From the NCBI GenBank assembly GCA_963843685.1, contig CAWJLO010000010.1, positions 620,001 to 684,000 of the forward strand: 64,000 nucleotides of DNA, written 5' to 3'. Position numbers and translations under genes: made by a program. Shown in pieces: positions 44,702 to 53,225 of this stretch; position 1 is the stretch's first letter, and the number at the start of each line of letters is the position of its first letter. The stretch is from DASQHL01 sp963843685. Lineage in GTDB: Bacteria; Chloroflexota; Dehalococcoidia; DSTF01; JACRBR01. The notes under the pieces were generated by a model that searched no databases, was not told the origin of the DNA, and worked only from the letters and a program-made list of their open reading frames with translations.

Positions 44702-45827
44702 GTGCTGGGCATCGACATCCGCGCCCACGCCGGCACCTTCCAACTTGCGCCGTCGTTCACGGCGGGCAACGAGTTCGTGGTGCTCTTTGGGCCTTCCGGC
44801 TGTGGGAAATCGCTCACTCTGCAAGCGGCCGCCGGGTTGCTGACACCTGATGCGGGGCGCATCGAGCTGCCGGGGGGCATCGTCGCCTTCGACGCCGAGG
44901 CCGGGATCAACCTTCCGCCCCAGGAGCGAGGGGTCGGTTACGTCGTGCAAGAGCTCGCGCTTTTTCCGCACATGACGGCGGCCGAAAACGTCGCCTTCGG
45001 CCTAGCCAGCCGGCCCAGAGCCGATCAGCGCGCGCGGGTCGCACAACTGCTAGCCCTGCTTTCGCTCGAGGAGTTGGCTGATCGGAAGCCGCGGCAGATG
45101 TCTGGGGGCCAGCAGCAGCGCGTGGCACTGGCGCGCGCGCTCGCCGCCGAACCCAGGTTGCTGCTGCTCGACGAGCCGTTCTCGGCACTCGAAGCCCCCT
45201 TACGCGCGACGCTCCGGCGCGAGGTGGCGTCGCTCCGGCGCCGCCTTGACCTGACCGCCATCTTCGTGACACACGACTTGAGCGAGGTGTACGCGCTCGG
45301 CGACCACGTCGTCGTCTTCGACGCCGGCCGGGTCCTGCAGCACGGCCCGCGCGACGAGGTGCTTCTCCGCGCACGATCGCGGCGCGTTGCGGAGCTGGTC
45401 GAGGTGCGCAATATCGTGCCGGGACGCGTCGAGGCGTACGCGGAAGGAATCGCCGTCGTACGCACGCCCTGGTTCACCACACGGGTGCGTGATCCTCGCG
45501 CGCCCATCAGCGGCGAAGTCTTCGTCTGTATCCGGCCTGAGCACATCATCGTGCAGCGCGGAGGGCGGGATCAGGGGTCGGCAGTCGAGCACCATGGTCG
45601 AGACCGAGATCGTCGAAGAGGTTGCCCTGGGGAACACGCACCGGCTGTTCATGCGGGCGCCCGCCCTCGACTCGGACGTCGGTGAGCCGTACGTGTTCGA
45701 GGTGGACGTGCCAGCCCATCCCTACCAGGTGCTCGGCATCGCCGGCCGACGCGACTGGCGCATCGGACTGACGACGGAGCACACCTGGCTGGTGCCGCAC
45801 AGCGCGGCCGAAGTACCGCGAGATTAG
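44702..45827 (+). CDS. modC: Molybdate-type ABC transporter ATP-binding protein with TOBE domain, frameshifted
   Basis: The ATPase domain is intact: Walker A G-P-S-G-C-G-K-S near residue 34, signature M-S-G-G-Q-Q-Q-R, Walker B L-L-L-L-D-E-P-F-S-A-L and the H-loop T-H-D. About 290 residues in, after R-P-E-H-I-I-V-Q-R, the frame shifts near 45580-45595; M-V-E-T-E-I-V-E-E-V-A-L-G-N-T-H-R-L-F-M continues the TOBE domain to the stop at 45827. It energises the ModB permease. GTG 44702 lies 2 nt after the modB stop. Assignment to molybdate rather than sulfate follows the ModB/ModC resemblance and is not certain. Confidence 0.82.
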
Positions 45828-47200
45828 GTCGAAGAGTCTCGCAGAAAGCGCGCGTAGGCGTGCACCGCCGCCATGGCACGCACTGCACGCTCCGGGTAGT
45901 GGTACGCCGGCACGTGTGAGGCATCGAGCATGAGCCGGCCGCGCGCCACGGCGTCACCACCCATGTACACGCCCATCACCGGCTTCTCGTGAATGCGCGA
46001 AAGGTGCGAAATCGCGCGGGCCGTGCGCTCCGGTTCAGTCACCGCCTGCGGCGTGAGCAGTACGATCACACCGTCGACGTCGGGGTCACTCAGCGCGATC
46101 TCGGTGGCGAACTGGTAGCGATCCGCGGCCGCATCACCCAGAACGTCGATTGGGTTGGCCGAGGAGGCGGCCGCAGGAAGCCCCTCCGCGAGGCGATCGT
46201 TCGACACGGGAGACAACCGCGCGAGGCGCAACCCATAGCGTTCGATGGCATCCGCCGCCATCACGCCCGGCCCGCCGGCGTTCGTCACGATCGCGACGCG
46301 CGGACCCTTGGGCAGCGGCAAGTAAGAGAACGCCAGCGTGTAGTCGAACAGTTCCTCCATTGTGTACGCGCGCACGATGCCCGCCTGACGGAACGCCGCA
46401 TCGACGATGGAATCGGAGGAGGCGAGCGCGCCCGTGTGTGACGTCGCCGCGCGCGCGCCGGCCGCGCTCCGGCCAACCTTCATGATCACCAGGGGTTTCG
46501 TCGCCGTGACGCGCATCGCCGCCTTCAGAAAGCGGCGACCGTCGTTGAACCCCTCCAGGTACGCCACGATCACCTTCGTCTGTGCGTCGTCCTGCAGGTA
46601 TTCCAACAAGTCGCTCTCGTCCACGTCGGCTTTGTTGCCCAGCGACACGAACTTCGAGAATCCGACGTCGATCGCGCGCGCCCAGTCCAGGATCGCCGCC
46701 GCCATCGCGCCGGACTGGCTGACGACTGCGATCTCGTACCGGTACGGCGCTGACTCAGCGAATGTCGCGTTCAGGTTGGCGAACGTGTTCAGGATGCCGA
46801 GCGAATTCGGGCCGATGATACGCACGTTGCCCGCGCGTGCCCGCTCCAGCATTTCTCGTTCGCGCGCCGCGCCGGCTGGGCCCGTCTCCCGGAAACCCGC
46901 GGTGATGACGACGGCGGCCCGGACGCCCTTGCGTGCGCACTCGTCAATGATGTCGACCACTGCCGTTGCCGGCGTCGTCAGAATCGCCAGATCGACTGGA
47001 CCGGGGATCTCGTCGACGTGCGCATAGGCCGCGCACCCGAGCACCGACTCGGCGTTTGGATTCACTGGGTAGACAGGACCCGCGAACCGCGCACGCGTCA
47101 GGTTGTCGAGCAGTACGTAGCCGAGCTTCAGCGGATTGCGGGACGCGCCAACCACCGCGATGCTCCGCGGCGAGAAGAATGGCTCTAGCGAAGACGGCAT
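45824..47200 (-). CDS. Acyl-CoA synthetase (NDP-forming), alpha-type subunit
   Basis: A 458-residue protein with an N-terminal CoA-binding domain (P-R-S-I-A-V-V-G-A-S, V-N-P-N) and a succinyl-CoA-ligase-like domain carrying the phospho-His in S-H-T-G-A-L-A and N-A-G-G-P-G-V-M-A-A-D. NDP-forming synthetases interconvert acyl-CoA plus ADP/Pi with acid plus ATP. The ATP-grasp beta part is missing, so a separate partner subunit should exist elsewhere. Its 3' end overlaps modC by 4 nt. ATG 47200 is fixed by a TACAAT 6 nt upstream. Confidence 0.9.
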   Translation of the reverse strand: MPSSLEPFFSPRSIAVVGASRNPLKLGYVLLDNLTRARFAGPVYPVNPNAESVLGCAAYAHVDEIPGPVDLAILTTPATAVVDIIDECARKGVRAAVVITAGFRETGPAGAAREREMLERARAGNVRIIGPNSLGILNTFANLNATFAESAPYRYEIAVVSQSGAMAAAILDWARAIDVGFSKFVSLGNKADVDESDLLEYLQDDAQTKVIVAYLEGFNDGRRFLKAAMRVTATKPLVIMKVGRSAAGARAATSHTGALASSDSIVDAAFRQAGIVRAYTMEELFDYTLAFSYLPLPKGPRVAIVTNAGGPGVMAADAIERYGLRLARLSPVSNDRLAEGLPAAASSANPIDVLGDAAADRYQFATEIALSDPDVDGVIVLLTPQAVTEPERTARAISHLSRIHEKPVMGVYMGGDAVARGRLMLDASHVPAYHYPERAVRAMAAVHAYARFLRDSST

Positions 47201-47206
47201 GCGGGT

Positions 47207-47212
47207 ATTGTA
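47207..47212 (-). promoter_or_regulatory. -10 hexamer TACAAT of a leaderless acyl-CoA synthetase promoter
   Basis: TACAAT on the minus strand ends 6 nt before ATG 47200. No ribosome site and no clear -35. Confidence 0.5.
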
Positions 47213-47262
47213 CGCGGCACCAGGCGAAGACCGCCGCTCACCGTGGCGTGTGCCGTGAGTCT

Positions 47263-47619
47263 TCAGCCACCTTGGCTTTCCTCCACCGCCGCCTTCAGGT
47301 TGCTCAATCCGTTCACCAGCGCGACCGAGAACCCACCGTCGTGCAGACCCAGCGAAATAATGCGGAAAAATGTGTACTTCAGGCCGGACGGGATCAACGT
47401 CGCGGAAACCTCCGTGTCGTCCTCGCGCGGGCGCAGCGTGTACTTCAACCAGCATGGGACGCCGCTCATCGTCACACGCAACTCCAGTGACCTCTGCGGA
47501 TCGCGGCGCAGTACGTTGAACATGCCCCCGGCGCTCGCAGCGTCGGCCAGATCGCGCTCTAGCGCGGCGTAGATCACATCAGGTGCAGCGCGAATGGCGA
47601 AGGCCTTCTCGATCCTCAT
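47263..47619 (-). CDS. SRPBCC-like small protein
   Basis: A 118-residue protein whose N-terminus M-R-I-E-K-A-F-A-I-R-A-A-P-D-V-I-Y-A-A-L resembles the first strand and helix of SRPBCC (START-like) domains, which bind hydrophobic ligands. The protein is shorter than the usual 140-150. ATG 47619 follows a GGAG. It is divergent from the lipoprotein gene at 47717 and lies just upstream of the acyl-CoA synthetase gene in the same direction. Confidence 0.65.
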   Translation of the reverse strand: MRIEKAFAIRAAPDVIYAALERDLADAASAGGMFNVLRRDPQRSLELRVTMSGVPCWLKYTLRPREDDTEVSATLIPSGLKYTFFRIISLGLHDGGFSVALVNGLSNLKAAVEESQGG

Positions 47620-47716
47620 GATCTCATCATCTCCGCCGCACGAGTGGCGGCTTCGAGCTCCCGCGCCCATAATACGCGCGGCGACGCGTCTTCGGGACGC
47701 AGCGATGGGAGCAGCC

Positions 47717-48922
47717 ATGCCGAGAGCCCGGGCCATGTTCGCGGCGGCGCTCGCCGCCGCGTCTCTATCGCTCGCCTGTCGATCGTCCGCCACGCGCCTC
47801 CCCACACCTTTACCTTCACCGGTGCCAGCGGCGAACATCACGATCGCTGCCGGACAGCCGATCACGATCGGCGTGTCTGTGGCACTCACCGGGGATGCTA
47901 GCGGGCTGGGGAACGATATCGCCGATGCCATCGACCTGGCGATCGCGGACGCGAATGGTTCACTCCTGGGTCACGCCCTGCAGTCCCAGCGCGTCGACGA
48001 CGGTTGCGGCGACGCCGAAAAGGCGGCCGACGCCGCGCATAAACTGATCGCCGTGGACACGCTGGCGGGAGTCGTGGGGCCGATGTGCACGACCGGTGCC
48101 CAGGCCGCCGACAAGGTGTACGAGGCCGCAGGTGTGGTGCACCTGCTGCCCACCGCGACGCGCGACGATCTGTCGGCGCAGGGTGAGCGATACTTCTTCC
48201 GCACTGCCTGGAGCGACGACACGCAGGCGCAGGTGCAGGCACAATACGCTCGCACCATCGCGGACGCCTCGACCGCGGTCGTGATCGATGACGGTGAACC
48301 GTACGGGACGACGCTTGCCGACGCCTTCGCCGCGTCGTTCGCCGCAGCCGGCGGCCGCGTGCTCTCGCGCGAACGCGTGGAGCGCGGGAGCGTCGATTTC
48401 GGCACGCTCACCGGACTGGTGACGAGCGCGAGTCCGGACATCGCCGTGTTTGAGGGCTTGAACCCTGAGGCTGCTCTCCTGGTAAAAGCGTTGCGAGGAG
48501 GCGGCTATGCCGGCACGTTCATGGCCCCCGATGGTGTACTCAGCGTGCGGGACTTCATCGTTCCCGGCGGCGCGGCCACGGACGGCGCGGTTGTCACCGC
48601 GGGAGACGAGCCGGATCCCGTCTTCGTGGCGCGGTTCAAGGATCGATTCCAGCGCGAGCCGATGACGCCGTTCGTGCTCCAGGCGCACGACGCCGCCGCG
48701 GCACTGATCCAGGCCATCGGCAACAGCGCGGAGCGAGAGAGCGACGGTTCCTTGGTCATCGACCGGGCGAAGCTGGCCGACGCCCTTCGCGCGAAACCGT
48801 ACAGCGGCCTTACAGGTACGATCCAATTCGATGACCACGGTGACCGCGCAGGTACCACTCCCGCGCAGTTGGGCATCGCGGTCTACCGCGTCTCCGACGG
48901 CCGGTTCGAGCAGGTGCCCTAG
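47717..48922 (+). CDS. ABC transporter substrate-binding lipoprotein (branched-chain amino-acid type)
   Basis: A 401-residue exported lipoprotein: Arg-containing n-region, hydrophobic stretch and lipobox L-S-L-A-C with Cys21, then a type-1 binding fold (I-T-I-G-V-S-V-A-L-T-G-D-A, V-V-G-P-M-C-T-T-G-A). The family binds Leu/Ile/Val and related ligands for LIV-type transporters. ATG 47717 with GGGAG upstream gives a proper signal peptide; ATG 47705 is an alternative. No permease or ATPase gene is near, so it is an orphan binding protein. Confidence 0.85.
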   Translation: MPRARAMFAAALAAASLSLACRSSATRLPTPLPSPVPAANITIAAGQPITIGVSVALTGDASGLGNDIADAIDLAIADANGSLLGHALQSQRVDDGCGDAEKAADAAHKLIAVDTLAGVVGPMCTTGAQAADKVYEAAGVVHLLPTATRDDLSAQGERYFFRTAWSDDTQAQVQAQYARTIADASTAVVIDDGEPYGTTLADAFAASFAAAGGRVLSRERVERGSVDFGTLTGLVTSASPDIAVFEGLNPEAALLVKALRGGGYAGTFMAPDGVLSVRDFIVPGGAATDGAVVTAGDEPDPVFVARFKDRFQREPMTPFVLQAHDAAAALIQAIGNSAERESDGSLVIDRAKLADALRAKPYSGLTGTIQFDDHGDRAGTTPAQLGIAVYRVSDGRFEQVP

Positions 48923-49084
48923 TCAGGCCGCCCGATCGAGTGCCGCGAGTTCGTCGAGAGCGCGCGAGAGAGCCTCATTCAAGAGACGAATCGTCTCGTC
49001 GCGCTCGTCGATCTCCTCTTCGAGCTCGGCGACCCGCTCGATCCGGCGCAGCGGGGGCCTGTTTGGGGTGGTCTTGTTCTTCAT
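48923..49084 (-). CDS. Small coiled-coil protein, 53 aa
   Basis: ATG 49084 begins M-K-N-K-T-T-P-N-R and continues in a clear heptad pattern of Leu/Ile/Ala with charged residues (V-A-E-L-E-E-E-I-D-E-R-D-E-T-I-R-L-L-N-E-A-L). It looks like a real short coiled coil rather than a shadow frame. The stop abuts the stop of the binding-protein gene. No function is known, and the ribosome site is weak. Confidence 0.45.
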   Translation of the reverse strand: MKNKTTPNRPPLRRIERVAELEEEIDERDETIRLLNEALSRALDELAALDRAA

Positions 49085-49292
49085 ATCGCGATTGTCCCGC
49101 GACGGCGCTTCCCAGACCATCGGTGAATCCCCGACGCTCGGCGAGGTTGGGCTGCCGATCGCGTATAACAGGACTTGCCTGAACCGGGATTTGTCGCGGA
49201 TTTCACGGGCGTTTTACACAGTTGCCCGGCGGGCCGATCGCGTTTCGGCGACGATACTGTCAGCGACCAGTTGGTCTCGAACGGAAGGTGAC

Positions 49293-49991
49293 ATGGCGGC
49301 GCCCGTTAAGATCGTCATCGTCGACGACGACGAGCACATTCGCGAGTTGGCTTCGCTCTACCTGCAGAAGGAGGGCTTCGACGTCACGAGTGCCGGTGAC
49401 GGAGGCAGCGCCCTCCAGACCATCCACGACGTCGTGCCCGACCTCGTCGTGCTCGATCTGATGCTTCCGGGCGGCATGAGCGGGTACGACGTGTGCCGCC
49501 AGGTCCGACAGGAGAGCAACGTACCCATCATCATGCTCACCGCGCGCGATGAGGACGTCGACAAGATCGTCGGTCTGGAGCTCGGCGCGGACGACTACCT
49601 GACGAAGCCCTTTAACCCGCGCGAGCTCGTCGCGCGGATCAAGGCAATCCTGCGCCGCGCCGACGGCGCGCAGGCCGCGGGTGCTGGTGCCGTCGTGCGG
49701 GTCGGCGGGCTTGTCATCGATAAGGCTCGCCGCGAAGCAAGGGTCGGCGAACGCGAGCTGCTGCTGCGGACGAAAGAGTTCGATCTTCTCACGGCGCTGG
49801 CGGAGAGCGCTGGCATCGTCCTCACGCGCGAGCAGTTGCTGGACCGCGTGTGGGGCTACAACTTCTACGGCGAGACGCGAACGGTGGACGTGCACGTGCA
49901 GCACGTACGGGCGAAGCTCGCCGAGACCGGGCTGGGGATCACCACCGTGCGGGGCGTCGGATACAAACTGACCGTCGAGAGCGGCGCCTGA
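49293..49991 (+). CDS. Two-component response regulator, OmpR/PhoB family
   Basis: A 232-residue regulator: receiver domain with acidic pocket D-D-D near residue 11, phospho-acceptor D55 (V-L-D-L-M-L-P-G), T in M-L-T-A-R, K in L-T-K-P-F-N-P-R, then a winged-helix DNA-binding domain (E-F-D-L-L, Y-G-E-T-R-T-V-D-V-H-V, G-V-G-Y-K-L). Phosphorylation should come from the kinase 8 nt downstream. ATG 49293 follows GGAAGG. A GATACT hexamer at 49253-49258 is a candidate -10. Confidence 0.93.
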   Translation: MAAPVKIVIVDDDEHIRELASLYLQKEGFDVTSAGDGGSALQTIHDVVPDLVVLDLMLPGGMSGYDVCRQVRQESNVPIIMLTARDEDVDKIVGLELGADDYLTKPFNPRELVARIKAILRRADGAQAAGAGAVVRVGGLVIDKARREARVGERELLLRTKEFDLLTALAESAGIVLTREQLLDRVWGYNFYGETRTVDVHVQHVRAKLAETGLGITTVRGVGYKLTVESGA

Positions 49992-49999
49992 GGCAACCA

Positions 50000-51482
50000 T
50001 TGTTCAACAGCGTCCGGTCGCGGCTCATTGCTTCGTTCGTCCTCATTGTCTTCATTACGCTCGCCACGGCGGCGTTCGCGCTGTTCGCCCGGCTCGGCGG
50101 CTATCGTGACCAGCTCACGGCAGCGACGTTGCGACAGGTGGCGGCACCCGTCTACTACAACCTCACGTTGTTCCCGCAGGCCGGGGACCTCACCGGTGGT
50201 CGACGCCTCCGCTCCGACCTGACCGAATACCTCACGCAGCAAGCGCAGGACACCGGCGTGATCGTGCTCCTGATCGATGCCAACGGCAAGGTCATTCAGG
50301 ACGAGCCAGCCAACGCCGCGCTGAGCGACGCCACCTTCGACGTTCCGCCCCCGCCACAGCGCGGTCCGGACTTCTCCCAGTTGCCTGAGCAGCGACAGTC
50401 GCTCGACGACGGGACCACCCTCAGCTTTGTGACCGTACCCATGCCCCGCCTTGTCCGCGTGCAGCCCGCTGGTATCGCGGCGATTGTCGTCGCGTTGCCG
50501 GACACGAGCCGGCGTGACGTTTGGCGCGACCTGTCGCCTCGACTGATCTTCGCCGGCATGGTTGGACTCGCCGCGGCGCTGATCGTCGGCGCCGTCGTGT
50601 GGGCGTGGATCTACCGACCTCTCGGCAGAGTCACCGGCGGCATCCGCGCCGTGGCGCAGGGCAACTATCAGCAGCGCGTACCCGTGTCCGGCCCACGGGA
50701 AGTCCGCGCGTTGGCGGACGACGTCAACGCCATGGCGGATTCCGTGCAGGCCTCGCAGCGCACCCTGCGCGATTTCCTGGCGAACGTCTCACACGAGCTA
50801 AAGACGCCACTCACCTCCATCCGCGGATTCTCGCAGGCGATGCTCGACGGCACGCTCGACACACCCGAGGAGCGATCGCGCGCGGCGCGAGTGATCGACG
50901 CCGAGTCGCGGCGCCTGCTACATCTCGTCGGAGAGCTGCTGGACCTGTCGCGCATCCAGTCTGGCCAGCTGGCAATGTCGATCGCCGAGGTCCCGGCGCC
51001 GGAGCTGCTCTCGCACGTCGAGGACGTCTTCGCAATGCGCGCTACCGAGCATCAGATAACGCTCTCGGTCGACTCGGGCGCAGATTCCACCGTCGCGGCC
51101 GACTTCGACCGGATTGAGCAAGTCATGAGCAACCTGCTGGACAACGCGCTCCGGCATACGCCGGCAGGTGGCAGCGTGACGGTGGGGACGCGGCCGGCGG
51201 CTGGCGGCTTCGTGGAATTCTATGTGCGACGATTCCGGCAATGGCATCGTCCCCGCCGATCTTCCGCACGTGTTCGACCGCTTCTATCGCAGCAGCGATG
51301 CGTCCGGCAACGGCGCCGGACTCGGGCTGGCGATCTCGCGCGAGATCGTACGCGCCCACGGGGGCGACATCCGCGTCGAATCGAGTCCCGCCATCGGGAC
51401 GACGTTCGCGTTCACACTACGGACCAGCGGCGGTCGGACCACACCGCCCTCCAGCCCCGGCGAGCACGGCGCCTCGTTGTGA
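50000..51482 (+). CDS. Sensor histidine kinase, frameshifted in the ATPase domain
   Basis: About 493 residues. Two membrane helices (about 10-30 and 180-205) enclose an extracytoplasmic sensor of roughly 150 residues; a HAMP domain is followed by the phospho-acceptor H-box (F-L-A-N-V-S-H-E-L-K-T-P) and N-box (M-S-N-L-L-D-N-A-L-R-H-T-P). At about 51222 the frame changes from E-F-Y-V to D-D-S-G-N-G-I, then G-A-G-L-G-L-A-I ends the ATPase domain. One missing base explains it. TTG 50000 starts 8 nt after the regulator stop. This is the kinase partner of the preceding regulator. Confidence 0.85.
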
Positions 51483-51514
51483 CGGCGACGCAGGCGCGCG
51501 CCCATCCTCGGGCG

Positions 51515-53121
51515 TCAGCGGTTCGTCAGGACGTACGCTCGAAATTCCACCTCTCCGCCGCGATCTGCTTCGGTGATCGTGCCTCCCGGGTAGCGCTCAG
51601 CGACGACGTCGGTGTCGTCCACGTACGAACCAAGAAAGACGAACGCGACGGGCCCCGGCACGTCGATGGAATAGTCCACAGGCGCCCCGGCGATGCTCGG
51701 CGTGCCGAAGTCGACGGAACGGTCGATTCCTGACGCCTTCGGGGCAAGGAAGCGGCGCGTCTCGTAGTCGAACGACCAACGATCACTGTAGAAGTAGACG
51801 TAGGTGCCCGTCGGCAGGTCAGCGATGAAGTGCGAGGCTGCGTCCATCTGGTGGGGGTAGACGAAACTCATTGGCATCGGTTCGCTGCACTGGGCCGAAG
51901 TATTGGTACGCGGTCCAGCCGGCATTGAAGGCAAGCGCCGCCAGCACGGCGGCAAGGAAGATCGGCCGCCGCCGATCCGGCCAGGCCGCACAGGCCGCGC
52001 CAGAGCCAGGCAAGCGGCAACGCGGCCGCCAGTGCGATGAACGGCGTCAGCCCAACGGTGCGCCGAAAGAGCCCATCCTCGACGGTCAGCAGGGCGCCCC
52101 ATGGCAGAAGGAGTAAGGCTGCAATCGTTGCGCCGCTCTCCGGCCGTCGCCACTCGCGCAGGATCATTGCCAGCCCAATGGCGGCGAGGATCAACGTCAT
52201 GCCGTCGACCAGCGGATGTCCTGACGTCGCAAGCCCGTCGCCGAGGTCCGGCCGCCCTCCCGCGCCGATCCCTCGCGCCCACTCGTCGAAGCGGTGGCGG
52301 ATGATGTTTGCCTTGCCCGGTGCGGACGCTGCGCGCCACCCGTCGCTGTGGGTGACGGCGACGACACGCTCGTGGAAGCGGTACGTATCGGTGTGACGCA
52401 CGACGTAGACCAGCATGGGCATTGCGACGATGAGCGTCACAACGCCAAGCAGCGCCGCGCCCGCCAGGATTCTGCGCCGATCAGCGCGCCCTCGTGTGGT
52501 CAAGACCGCCCATGCGAGCACGACGAACGGAACGGGCAGGAAGAGGGTGTCCGCGTTGTAGGTGTAGATGCCGAGGCCGTGGACGACGCCGGCGACCGCG
52601 AAGAGCGGCAGGCTGCGCCGCCGGAGCGCGAGCCAGAGGAGCCACAGCGTCGCCATTTCGGTGAACGGCCAGGCGGTGACCATGAACGCAGTCCTGCTCA
52701 GGTGCAGGTGCCACATCATCACGGCCAGGAGGAACGATGAGAACGCCCCAACCGTGCGGTCGTACATCGTGGAGAAGGCGAGGTAGGCCAGCGGGACGGT
52801 GGCGACGCCGAAGATGGCGATGGAGAAACGAAGTGTCGTAGTCGTTTCAGGTAGGAACGAGAAGAAAGCAGCCGTTACGTAAAGCGGGCCGGTCGGTTGA
52901 CCGAGGGCGCTGGGGACGTAGGGGCCGATCCAGCCCTCCTTCAGAATGCGACGCGCGTCGAGGCCGGTCCAGGCTTCGTCACCGTGCAGACCGAGCGGAA
53001 CCGACCCCAGGTGCCAGAGGCGCAATCCCGCGGCGAGCGCCGTGATCGCGATCACAATCGCCACGTCGAGCGGCGTGCCCCGTACGCGGCCGATCGCCCG
53101 CCCAATGCGGATCGCGTTCAC
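51515..53121 (-). CDS. GT39-like membrane glycosyltransferase, frameshifted twice
   Basis: The first part from GTG 53121 has about ten membrane helices and the catalytic loop L-H-G-D-E-A-W-T-G near residue 45, with the D-E pair of ArnT/PMT-type glycosyltransferases. These use polyprenyl-phosphate sugars outside the membrane. Near 51985 the frame changes to D-R-R-R-P-I-F-L-A-A-V-L-A-A-L-A-F, and near 51870 again to V-Y-P-H-Q-M-D-A-A-S-H-F-I-A-D-L-P, ending in a soluble domain at 51515. Repaired length is about 535 residues. It faces the kinase tail to tail and diverges from the Lon-Nudix gene. Confidence 0.75.
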
Positions 53122-53225
53122 CGTTGGCTCACCCTTCGGTGTCCTCCAGAAGCGTCACGCGCCATACTAGACGCGCGTCGCGAGCAACCGCTATCGCCAT
53201 TGAATCCTGCGGACAAGGAGACGCC

